Assembly (NCBI GenBank): GCA_003133205.1
Contig: PKWK01000110.1
Location: forward strand, 14,484-19,563
DNA: 5,080 nucleotides
Direction: 5' to 3'
Source: Granulicella sp.
GTDB lineage: Bacteria > Acidobacteriota > Terriglobia > Terriglobales > Acidobacteriaceae
Positions 1 through 5,080 of this stretch are shown here, one piece after another (position 1 is the first letter of the stretch; each line of letters begins with the position of its first letter). The notes beneath the pieces are model-generated. The model worked only from the letters and a program-made list of their open reading frames with translations. It did not search any database and was not told the DNA's origin. A program made the position numbers and the translations under genes.

Positions 1-845
1 AGCACGGCGATCACCGTATCTCCCGCACCGGAGACATCGAACACCTGGCGCGCCACAGCCGGGGCCACAAAACGGTTGCCCGGCCGCACCAGCGCGATCC
101 CCTTATCGCCGAGCGTCGCGGTAAGGAACTCGAGATCGAGGTTCTGGACCAGCACCTCAGCCGCATCCAGCAGCAGCTTCAGGTCGCGCGCGTCCAGATG
201 CAAAGCCTTGGACAACTCGCCGAGATTCGGACACACCGTAGTGGCGCCGCGATAGCACTCGAAGTCGGCGCTCTTCGGATCGACCAGCACCGGAATGTCC
301 AGCGCGCGGGCTGCCACAATGATCGACCGGCACACCTCGGGCGTGAGCACGCCCTTTGCGTAATCGGAGAGCACCACCGCATCGCAGCTCGGCAGATGCG
401 CAAGCACGCTCTCCAGCAAGCGGTCGTAGTCACCTTGGGATCTTGCGCCCAACCGCTCGTTGTCCAGACGCAGCATCTGCTGCTGTCCACACAGAATGCG
501 CTGCTTGGTGATGGTCGGGAAGCCCTCCGAGACGATAAACCTCGGAGAGATCCCGTTCGAGCGCAGACATTCGGCCAGGAGCCTCTCGCCGTCATCGCCG
601 CCGGTGAAGCCAATCACCTCGGCGTGCGCGCCCAGCTTGCTGATGTTCATGGCCACGTTGGCCGCACCGCCCGGTTGTTGGCTCCGGTGCGTAGCACGCA
701 CGACAGGCACAGGGGCCTCCGGCGAAATGCGGCCCACTTCGCCCCAGAGGTACTTGTCGAGCATCACGTCGCCCACCACAAGCAAGCGCTTGGCGGCCCA
801 CTTGTCCTCGATCTCCTGGATCACCTCGTGCAGTTGCTCGATCAA
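1..845 (-). CDS. hldE: D-glycero-beta-D-manno-heptose 7-phosphate kinase (HldE/RfaE N-terminal domain), partial
   Basis: The kinase phosphorylates D-glycero-beta-D-manno-heptose 7-phosphate at C1 with ATP, in the cytosol, on the path to ADP-heptose for LPS core. The 281 visible codons read as a PfkB/ribokinase fold: VVGDVMLDKYLWG (residues 23-35), RISPEAPVPVV (39-49), PGGAANVAMNISKLG (58-72), LSDYAKGVL (159-167), VDPKS.DF..YRGAT (188-202) and the C-terminal PfkB signature DVSGAGDT (270-277), whose Asp276 is the expected catalytic base. The left edge cuts the gene just after this signature, so the C-terminal adenylyltransferase domain of bifunctional HldE cannot be seen. There is no in-frame ATG near the start. 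I chose TTG at 845-843 because a GGGGGAG Shine-Dalgarno lies 7 nt upstream and the N-terminus then has the usual family length. GTG at 884-882 is the alternative and has no good ribosome site. The gene is divergent from gmhB. Family call very sure; start fairly sure. Confidence 0.95.
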   Translation of the reverse strand, partial: MIEQLHEVIQEIEDKWAAKRLLVVGDVMLDKYLWGEVGRISPEAPVPVVRATHRSQQPGGAANVAMNISKLGAHAEVIGFTGGDDGERLLAECLRSNGISPRFIVSEGFPTITKQRILCGQQQMLRLDNERLGARSQGDYDRLLESVLAHLPSCDAVVLSDYAKGVLTPEVCRSIIVAARALDIPVLVDPKSADFECYRGATTVCPNLGELSKALHLDARDLKLLLDAAEVLVQNLDLEFLTATLGDKGIALVRPGNRFVAPAVARQVFDVSGAGDTVIAV

Positions 846-852
846 CGGACCG

Positions 853-859
853 CTCCCCC
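853..859 (-). promoter_or_regulatory. Shine-Dalgarno of hldE (decides a TTG start)
   Basis: On the minus strand GGGGGAG ends 7 nt before TTG 845-843. This ideal spacing supports TTG over the upstream GTG at 884-882, which has no comparable site. Confidence 0.65.
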
Positions 860-904
860 GGCCAGCGCGAGCAGCCCCACACACGCAGGCGCCGGCAAGC
901 CTAT

Positions 905-936
905 TGCTATCATAGCTGGGTGTCCGACCCCGCAAA
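905..936. promoter_or_regulatory. Bidirectional promoter with a symmetrical -10 element between hldE and gmhB
   Basis: Bases 906-916 read GCTATCATAGC, an 11-base palindrome around a single central base. On the plus strand TGC TATCAT (905-913) is an extended -10 (TGnTATAAT type) with no evident -35. The +1 would fall near 920, the first base of the gmhB GTG. On the minus strand TATGAT (914-909) has a weak -35, TTGCGG (936-931), 16 nt upstream. It would start hldE RNA near 902 with a leader of roughly 57 nt. The motif matches are seen directly; promoter function is inferred. Confidence 0.5.
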
Positions 937-1531
937 CAGCTTTCTGACCCGCACGCTGCACACCGTTTTTCTCGACCGCGACGGCGTCCTGAATCAAAAA
1001 ATGCCCGAAGGCCGCTACGTAACTTCCTCGAGCGAATTTCAGCCGCTGCCCGGCGTGCACGAGACGATCGGCAAGCTCAATCGCGCTGGATTGCGAGTCG
1101 TCGTCGTCTCCAATCAGCGGGGCATCGCGCTGGGACTCTACAAGGCCTCAGATGTGCTGAACATCCACGCTTCGTTCCAGAACGAGTTGAAGGCGAATGG
1201 AGCGCATGTAGACGCCTTCTACTTTTGTCCCCACGACAAAAACGAATGCGACTGCCGCAAGCCGCTCGCAGGCCTCTTTGAGCAGGCGCAAGCGGAGTTC
1301 CCAGAGATTGCCGCGGAATCCAGCGTCATGATCGGGGATTCATGGTCGGATATTGAGTTTGGGCGCCGTTTGGGGATGTTGACCGTCTTCATCGAAGGCG
1401 ATCCCGAACTCCAGAAGCCCGGAGTTGAAGCCGCGCGCGAATTGGCCGACCTGCGCTTCCCGTCCCTGCTTGCGGCTGTGGACGCACTGCTCGCGAGCCT
1501 GAAAGTCGTTTCAGCCGAACCAACGGTCTGA
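920..1531 (+). CDS. gmhB: D-glycero-D-manno-heptose 1,7-bisphosphate 7-phosphatase (HAD family)
   Basis: GmhB removes the C7 phosphate from heptose 1,7-bisphosphate, giving heptose 1-phosphate for activation by the HldE adenylyltransferase; it is a soluble cytosolic enzyme. The 203 aa show HAD motif I FLDRDGVLN (17-25; nucleophile Asp19, acid/base Asp21), motif II VVVSNQ (61-66), a zinc loop C103-x-H105-x4-C110-x-C112 running into RKP (113-115), and motif IV GDSWSDI (139-145; Asp140, Asp144). The zinc loop is short, closer to the HisB phosphatase domain than to the longer loop of E. coli GmhB. The neighbours, hldE (divergent) and hldD (convergent), settle GmhB over HisB. The start is GTG at 920: no Shine-Dalgarno precedes it, an extended -10 lies 7 nt upstream, and the next ATG (1001) falls after motif I. 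The message may therefore be leaderless. The stop codon is one base from the hldD stop. Confidence 0.93.
   Translation: MSDPANSFLTRTLHTVFLDRDGVLNQKMPEGRYVTSSSEFQPLPGVHETIGKLNRAGLRVVVVSNQRGIALGLYKASDVLNIHASFQNELKANGAHVDAFYFCPHDKNECDCRKPLAGLFEQAQAEFPEIAAESSVMIGDSWSDIEFGRRLGMLTVFIEGDPELQKPGVEAARELADLRFPSLLAAVDALLASLKVVSAEPTV
1489..1514. repeat. Two abutting inverted repeats in the gmhB 3' end, near the convergent stops
   Basis: GCTCGCGAGC (1489-1498) is a perfect 10-base palindrome. It is followed at once by CTGAAA-GTCG-TTTCAG (1499-1514), a 6-bp stem with a 4-base loop. The pair lies 15 bases before the gmhB stop codon and 18 bases past the hldD stop codon on the minus strand. No T-tract follows on either strand, so this is not a classical intrinsic terminator. 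It may pause or bound convergent transcription, or it may be chance within coding sequence. Confidence 0.3.
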
Positions 1532-1532
1532 G

Positions 1533-2531
1533 CTAGTCACCAATCGACCGCAGCGTCTCGTACGTCTCGACGATGCCCTCTTCGAGCCCCGTCGGTTCCA
1601 GATCGCAGCCGAGTTCACGCAGGCCGGTCAAGTCGGCTTCCGTGAAGTGCTGATAGCGGCCTTCGAGATCGGCGGGAAACGGAATGTACTCAATCGCAGC
1701 CGCGCCATGAACAGCCATCAGCGCCTTCGCTACATCGTTGAAGCTGCGGCTGACACCGCTGCCGGCATTGACGACGCCGCGATAGACCTTGCGGCCCTTG
1801 TCGTCCTTGGGCGCGTAAGGCCCGATCCCGGCGAAGAACATGTTCAGCCGAGCCAGATCGCGAACGTACACGAAATCCCGGCGCTGCTCGCCATCGCCAT
1901 AGCCGCCTGTACCGGAAAACAAACGCACTTTGCCGGTCTCCTTCATCTGCTTCGTGAAGTGGTGGATCACCGAGGCCATTCGCCCCTTGTGCTGCTCGCG
2001 CGGCCCGTAGACATTGAAGTAGCGAAGGCCAACAGCGGTAATCGGCACGCGGCCCATTGCAACCTGGTTGCGAAAGTAGTGATCGAACGCGAGCTTGGAA
2101 AAGCCGTAGATGTTCAGCGGCCGCTCGTTCTCGATCGTCGGCGTGAAGTGGCCCGCGCCGGAAAGTCCGTAGACCGCAGCCGTGGAAGCAAACACCAGCG
2201 GAGCACCGCGGAGAATGGCGAACGCCAGCACTTCCTTGGTGTACTGGAAGTTGTTGTCCATCATGTAGACGCCGTTGTCCTCGAGCGTGTTCGAGCAGGC
2301 GCCTTGATGCAGGATTGCCTCGATTCTGCCCGCCCCCAGCGCATTCTCGGCGATGGCGCGTCGGAACTGCTGCTTGTCCATGTAGTCCACATAGCGCGCT
2401 CCAAGCAGGTTTTGGAACTTCTTCGCATTGGCGAGGTTGTCCACCACCAGAATGTCCGTAATGCTGCGCGCATTGAGTTCATGGACCAGATTGCTGCCAA
2501 TAAAGCCCGCGCCTCCGGTAACGATCAACAT
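1533..2531 (-). CDS. hldD: ADP-L-glycero-D-manno-heptose 6-epimerase
   Basis: HldD converts ADP-D-glycero- to ADP-L-glycero-D-manno-heptose, the last step before transfer to LPS inner core. The 332 aa form an extended short-chain dehydrogenase (NAD-dependent epimerase) fold: nucleotide-binding GGAGFIGSN (6-14), DILVVDNL (26-33), QGACS (76-80), YMMDNN.QY.KE (89-100), S116-T117 before AAVYG, the YxxxK pair Tyr142/Lys146 in YGFSK, then RYFNVYGPREQHKG (170-183), where Lys182 aligns with the second catalytic base (Lys178) of E. coli HldD. RRDFVYVRDLA (217-227) and EYIPFP..L.GRYQ (281-294) also match. It is about 20 aa longer than the E. coli protein, partly from inserts near 206-214 and 236-250 (YAPKDDKGRK). 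The ATG at 2531 has GGAGG 10 nt upstream. It lies 21 bases after the glycosyltransferase stop, so one transcript is likely. Confidence 0.96.
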   Translation of the reverse strand: MLIVTGGAGFIGSNLVHELNARSITDILVVDNLANAKKFQNLLGARYVDYMDKQQFRRAIAENALGAGRIEAILHQGACSNTLEDNGVYMMDNNFQYTKEVLAFAILRGAPLVFASTAAVYGLSGAGHFTPTIENERPLNIYGFSKLAFDHYFRNQVAMGRVPITAVGLRYFNVYGPREQHKGRMASVIHHFTKQMKETGKVRLFSGTGGYGDGEQRRDFVYVRDLARLNMFFAGIGPYAPKDDKGRKVYRGVVNAGSGVSRSFNDVAKALMAVHGAAAIEYIPFPADLEGRYQHFTEADLTGLRELGCDLEPTGLEEGIVETYETLRSIGD

Positions 2532-2552
2532 ATGAAACGGGCCTCCGTGCCC

Positions 2553-3632
2553 TCAGTACTGAGCCAGCGCCGGCCGTTTGAGAATCCGGCCGACCGCCTG
2601 CTCCATTTCATGGACGGTGATAGAACGCATGCACTTCTTTTCCATGACGATACAAGTCTCAAGACCGCAGTTGAAGCATTCGGGCTGATGATAAACAATC
2701 TGATGCTGTTGTCCGGTTGGAAACCAGACGCCCGGAAGCCCATGCGCCGAAAAAGCGATAGCGCAGGGAACCCCAACGCTGGCAGCCAGGTGCATCGGCC
2801 CGGAATCGGGTCCAAGAAAAACGTCGGCGTGTTCGAGGACCGCCGCGGTTTCGCGCGGAGCAATCCGGCCACACAAGTTCACCTTGCGCCCAGTCCACTC
2901 CTGCGCGGCATACTCGCTTATCTCCGCGTCCTCCTGCCCGCCGACCAGCGCCAGTCCGTGCTCGGGATACTCTGCGTGCAGTCGCGCAAGCAGCGCTCGC
3001 CAGTTGTCCTGCCCCCAGTCTTTGGCCTGCATCTTGGTCCCAGGCCCGCAGACGATCAACCGGCTCTCGCTCAGCGCGCCCAGTGCCGCGATTGCAGCTT
3101 GACGCTCCGCAGCCGTCAGTTGGAGGCTCCAGTTCGCCAGTTCCCCCGCCTTCACATCGCCCAGCTCACCAATCAAGCGGCCCAGCCGGAACGCCTCCGG
3201 CTCGTAACGTCCGGTGGCTGGATCGAAGCGGCGCTGCAGGTCTTCCGCACCGGGCATTCCGACAATCTTGCGCACACCGGCCAGCCGGAAGAACATCCTG
3301 TAGCGGCGGATGTAGCTCTCTGGGCGCAGATCCATCAGGTAGACCAGAAGATCGGGCTTGAAGCGGCGAATCTCCCACACCAGGCGCAGCAACTCGCCGA
3401 TCCGGCGCGTCCCTACGGTGTAGCGCATGTACCCCTGTATCAGGCCAGAATCGCCCAACACCGCCGCCGAGGCCGGAGCCTTGGCATTGACCGGAAAGTT
3501 AGTCAGCAGAAACCGCTCCGCATTGGGAAATGTCCGCGCAATCAGGTGAAAACACGGCAGTGCCACAACCGTATCCCCCAGGCTGCCGAGGCGGTAGATC
3601 AGTACCCTGCGAATTAGCGCCTCAAGCGACAA
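2553..3632 (-). CDS. Glycosyltransferase family 9 protein (ADP-heptose:LPS heptosyltransferase-like)
   Basis: It probably transfers heptose from ADP-heptose to the lipid A/core acceptor at the inner face of the cytoplasmic membrane. From the TTG at 3632 the protein is 359 aa with a two-domain GT-B layout. The N-terminal strand and loop RVLIYRLGSLGDTVVALP (9-26) is the family's acceptor-side signature. CGPGTKMQAKDWG (195-207) and LALVGGQED (227-235) fall in the donor domain. LGPDSGPMHLAASVGVP (273-289) is the hallmark GT9 motif. A cysteine cluster C-x2-C-x4-C-x6-C (319, 322, 327, 334) lies near the C-terminus. ATG at 3704 would add 24 basic, non-family residues and has no ribosome site; TTG at 3632-3630 has GGGAG 7 nt upstream, so I prefer it. 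Acceptor and exact donor (WaaC, WaaF or WaaQ type) cannot be told from sequence. It sits directly upstream of hldD in the same orientation. Confidence 0.9.
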   Translation of the reverse strand: MSLEALIRRVLIYRLGSLGDTVVALPCFHLIARTFPNAERFLLTNFPVNAKAPASAAVLGDSGLIQGYMRYTVGTRRIGELLRLVWEIRRFKPDLLVYLMDLRPESYIRRYRMFFRLAGVRKIVGMPGAEDLQRRFDPATGRYEPEAFRLGRLIGELGDVKAGELANWSLQLTAAERQAAIAALGALSESRLIVCGPGTKMQAKDWGQDNWRALLARLHAEYPEHGLALVGGQEDAEISEYAAQEWTGRKVNLCGRIAPRETAAVLEHADVFLGPDSGPMHLAASVGVPCAIAFSAHGLPGVWFPTGQQHQIVYHQPECFNCGLETCIVMEKKCMRSITVHEMEQAVGRILKRPALAQY

Positions 3633-3639
3633 ACTGGTT

Positions 3640-3644
3640 CTCCC
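3640..3644 (-). promoter_or_regulatory. Shine-Dalgarno of the GT9 gene (decides a TTG start)
   Basis: On the minus strand GGGAG lies 7 nt before TTG 3632-3630. The in-frame ATG at 3704-3702 has only a pyrimidine/GC mix upstream with no purine-rich site, so the shorter protein is favoured. Confidence 0.55.
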
Positions 3645-3732
3645 ACGCGAGCGAATGGGCCCACGTGCCGAATCGAATCTCTTTCGCGTGGCGAAGCTCT
3701 CCATCGTGCAATCTGCCCGGATAGAGAACCAA

Positions 3733-3769
3733 GTTGGCGCAACGCATCAATTGGGTTGGCGATTGCAAC
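3733..3769. repeat. Paired GTTG...CAAC inverted motifs (possible operator)
   Basis: GTTG-GCG-CAAC (3733-3743) and GTTG-GCGATTG-CAAC (3755-3769) both begin GTTGGCG, with starts 22 bases apart, about two helical turns. They lie between divergent genes, where a shared regulator could bind. The motifs are short and the function is speculative. Confidence 0.25.
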
Positions 3770-3908
3770 ACCTGATTTAGATGATAGAGGGAAAGGGCCG
3801 GTTTGATGAACCTGCGCGCCTCCTTCCTTCCAGACGTCCTCTGGAATCGCGACGCAGCCTGCTGATACAGTTGGATGGGCTTGCCCGCGATGGGCCGCCT
3901 CACCGCCA

Positions 3909-4532
3909 ATGTTGGACGCTCACCAAATCACGCAACTGCACGACCAGGCGACGCTCCGCTGGCACCAGGACGAGTCATGGCCAGACCCGTTTACATTGGT
4001 GCAGGCCAGGAATCCCGACCCCCTCATCGAGACCGCGCTCGCCCATCACCGCGCCAACTTCGACCTGTGGCACGAGGAAGACAAGGCCCGCGAGCCCGAA
4101 GCCTCCGACGCGCGGATCGCGACAGTCAAGCACAACATCGACAAGCTCAACCAGACGCGCAACGATCTGGTCGAGTTGACGGACCGCACCCTGCTCGAAG
4201 CCGTCGGCCTCCAGAACCCCACCGCGCCCCTCCACTCCGAATCACCCGGCCTCATTCTCGATCGCCTCTCCATCCTGGCGCTCAAGATCTACCACACCGC
4301 CGAAGAGGCCCACCGCGCCTCAGCGTCCGAGGCCCACCACCAGAAGAACCTCAGCCGCCTTTCCCTGCTCGAGGAGCAGCGAAATGACCTCGCCGGCTGT
4401 CTGGATGCGCTCTGGAGAGAGGTCCTCGACGGCAAGCGGCGCTTCAAACTCTACCGTCAGTTGAAGATGTATAACGACCCGGAACTCAATCCGGCGGTCT
4501 ACACTCATAAGGCCGCCGGGAAGACGGGTTGA
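3909..4532 (+). CDS. DUF4254 family protein, function unknown
   Basis: A 207-aa soluble protein with no signal peptide or membrane segment and a predicted mostly helical fold. I recognise it as DUF4254 (from memory, not searched) by HHRANFDLWHEED (46-58), IDKLNQTRNDLVE (77-89), SESPGLILDRLSILALKIYH (110-129), EQRNDLAGCLD (156-166) and FKLYRQLKMYNDPELNP (179-195). The length is normal for the family as I remember it. The invariant-looking polar residues (HR, LWH, RND, DRLS, YRQ, KMYND) suggest a ligand-binding or catalytic pocket rather than a purely structural role, but no function is established. The ATG at 3909 gives the usual family N-terminus (MLDAHQI..LHD.AT.RWH). No strong Shine-Dalgarno precedes it. 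It is divergent from the GT9 gene and next to heptose genes, so a role in LPS or other glycan assembly is plausible by association only. Confidence 0.85.
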   Translation: MLDAHQITQLHDQATLRWHQDESWPDPFTLVQARNPDPLIETALAHHRANFDLWHEEDKAREPEASDARIATVKHNIDKLNQTRNDLVELTDRTLLEAVGLQNPTAPLHSESPGLILDRLSILALKIYHTAEEAHRASASEAHHQKNLSRLSLLEEQRNDLAGCLDALWREVLDGKRRFKLYRQLKMYNDPELNPAVYTHKAAGKTG

Positions 4533-4557
4533 CCTTCTCGTCAAGTGTGCGTATAAA
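4529..4557 (+). promoter_or_regulatory. Near-consensus sigma70-type promoter upstream of the TPR gene
   Basis: TTGACC (4529-4534) and TATAAA (4552-4557) are separated by exactly 17 bases, each matching 5 of 6 consensus bases. The -35 box overlaps the DUF4254 stop codon (TGA 4530-4532). RNA would start near 4564 and carry a leader of about 150 nt to the ATG at 4717. This is the strongest promoter match in the window; activity is inferred. Confidence 0.65.
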
Positions 4558-4716
4558 ACCGGAACAAGACCAGTCGATAGAGTGTGGATGCTGGCTAATA
4601 ATTTCCCACGCGAAATCAATGCATAAGGAGTGCCGCACGCAACCGGTACAAGACATTCGCCCGTAGCCTATTCGGACTTCCTAACAACCCACCATGCAGA
4701 CAGGAACAGCAACTCG
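4533..4716 (+). other. Intergenic leader region of the TPR gene
   Basis: This 184-base spacer is visibly more AT-rich than its neighbours. It holds the promoter -10 box, an imperfect direct repeat (4557-4570 and 4641-4654), a 12-codon frame ATG 4588 to TAA 4626 (MLANNFPREINA) without a ribosome site, an orphan AAGGAG (4625-4630), and an 8-codon frame ATG 4694 to TGA 4720 that overlaps the TPR start as ATGA. I found no clear intrinsic terminator for the DUF4254 gene and no riboswitch that I recognise. Confidence 0.45.
4557..4654 (+). repeat. 14-base imperfect direct repeat spaced 84 bases
   Basis: AACCGGAACAAGAC (4557-4570) and AACCGGTACAAGAC (4641-4654) differ at one base. The first copy covers the end of the -10 box and the expected transcription start, and the second lies 84 bases downstream in the leader. 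The two copies are seen directly; a role as repressor sites is inference. Confidence 0.45.
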
Positions 4717-5080
4717 ATGAAGACCGCTTCTGCCGCAAAAGCCAAACGTCCGCGCACGCTCGCCGGGGTCACACCCGCATCGACCGATGCAGCCCGTGCC
4801 CATACCCTCACGCAATACGAGACCGCCCTGCGCCTGATGCAGGAGGGCAAGTACGAGAAAGCGCACACCGCCTTCAACCACATGCTCGCCACCAGCCCGG
4901 CCGACCTCGCGGAGCGCATCCGCATGTACATCAACGCATGCCTCCAGCAGATATCCAAGGGGAAGACACAATTCCTCTCGCACGAAGAGCGGTACGACTA
5001 CGCCATCTCGCTGCTCAACGACGGCAACTACGAGGACGCGCGCACCGAACTCAAGAAAATCCTCGCCGAGAATAACCAGG
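4717..5080 (+). CDS. Tetratricopeptide repeat (TPR) protein, N-terminal part
   Basis: The right edge cuts this gene after 121 codons, with no stop reached. The first ~30 residues are basic and Ala/Thr-rich, low in complexity, with no hydrophobic signal peptide. Two TPR-like helical hairpins follow: YETALRLMQEGKYEKAHTAF (34-53) running to about 61, and YDYAISLLNDGNYEDARTEL (93-112) running to about 121. Both show the small/large TPR pattern with the G-x-Y-E-x-A core, joined by a helix around ADLAERIRMYINACLQQ (62-78). This suggests a cytosolic scaffold or protein-interaction role; partner unknown. The start is ATG 4717 with AGGAA 10 nt upstream. An in-frame GTG at 4630 would add 29 unconvincing residues. 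A strong promoter at 4529-4557 suggests it is transcribed on its own as well as by any read-through from the DUF4254 gene. Confidence 0.8.
   Translation, partial: MKTASAAKAKRPRTLAGVTPASTDAARAHTLTQYETALRLMQEGKYEKAHTAFNHMLATSPADLAERIRMYINACLQQISKGKTQFLSHEERYDYAISLLNDGNYEDARTELKKILAENNQ

Larger units (their letters stand above)
3633..3908. other. Divergent intergenic spacer between GT9 and DUF4254 genes
   Basis: No convincing gene lies here. A 95-codon minus frame crosses it (TTG 3909 to TGA 3622), but it has no recognisable domain. No near-consensus promoter was found for either flanking gene. On the minus strand TATCAT (3786-3781) with a poor TTCATC (3810-3805) is the best, weak candidate. 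The spacer holds two GTTG...CAAC inverted motifs (3733-3743 and 3755-3769) and a small stem TTCGC-GTG-GCGAA near 3682-3694. Confidence 0.5.

Noticed and set aside
198..947. A 249-codon plus-strand frame opposite hldE
   Set aside because: It lies antisense to the clear PfkB kinase and has no family features; it also runs into gmhB in another frame.
1647..3617. A 656-codon open plus-strand frame antisense to hldD and the GT9 gene
   Set aside because: The minus strand holds two unmistakable enzymes with full motifs across the same bases. The plus frame has no recognisable domain, and long antisense frames are common where third positions are GC-rich.
3633..3704. Extension of the GT9 protein to ATG 3704
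   Set aside because: The 24 extra residues are basic and unlike family N-termini, there is no Shine-Dalgarno at that ATG, and the TTG at 3632 has one at ideal spacing.
3622..3909. A 95-codon minus frame between GT9 and DUF4254
   Set aside because: It starts at a TTG with no good ribosome site, overlaps the starts of both neighbouring genes and shows no recognisable domain. A short unknown gene cannot be fully excluded.
3875..4387. Plus-strand frames of 132 and 170 codons overlapping DUF4254 (3781-4179, 3875-4387)
   Set aside because: Both are out of frame with the DUF4254 motifs and show Arg/Pro/Ser-rich shadow composition.
4630..4716. GTG 4630 as an upstream start of the TPR gene
   Set aside because: It is in frame and open, but the AAGGAG overlaps the GTG itself, leaving no spacing, and the added 29 residues look non-coding.

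Overview
The window is GC-rich, and every stretch is coding or a short intergenic gap. No RNA genes, insertion sequences or CRISPR arrays were seen. The gene set points to a Gram-negative-type, LPS-making bacterium: heptose nucleotide biosynthesis, a family 9 glycosyltransferase and a DUF4254 protein next to it. My best guess from the protein style and the DUF4254/GT9 pairing is Acidobacteriota (Terriglobia-like). That is inference from memory and was not searched.

Layout: (1) 1-845, minus: the N-terminal kinase domain of HldE (RfaE), cut by the left edge, TTG start. (2) 846-919: a short divergent spacer with a symmetrical -10 element that reads on both strands. (3) 920-1531, plus: gmhB, the heptose bisphosphate phosphatase, probably translated from a leaderless GTG. 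(4) 1533-2531, minus: hldD, the ADP-heptose 6-epimerase. It meets gmhB tail-to-tail with one base between the stop codons. (5) 2553-3632, minus: a GT9 heptosyltransferase-like gene, 21 bases upstream of hldD and probably in the same operon. (6) 3633-3908: a divergent spacer with no convincing gene. (7) 3909-4532, plus: a DUF4254 protein of unknown function. (8) 4533-4716: a spacer with a near-consensus sigma70-type promoter, whose -35 box overlaps the DUF4254 stop codon, and a 14-base direct repeat. (9) 4717-5080, plus: the start of a TPR protein, cut by the right edge.

How they fit together: HldE phosphorylates D-glycero-D-manno-heptose 7-phosphate at C1, GmhB removes the C7 phosphate, HldE (its C-terminal domain, if present beyond the left edge) activates the sugar with ATP, and HldD epimerises it at C6 to ADP-L-glycero-D-manno-heptose. 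A GT9 enzyme would then transfer heptose, or a related sugar, to the lipid A/core acceptor. GmhA, which makes the first intermediate, is not in the window. DUF4254 is the one component without a described role, and its position beside the GT9 gene makes it the best candidate for something new here. I did not find a wholly new multi-gene system.
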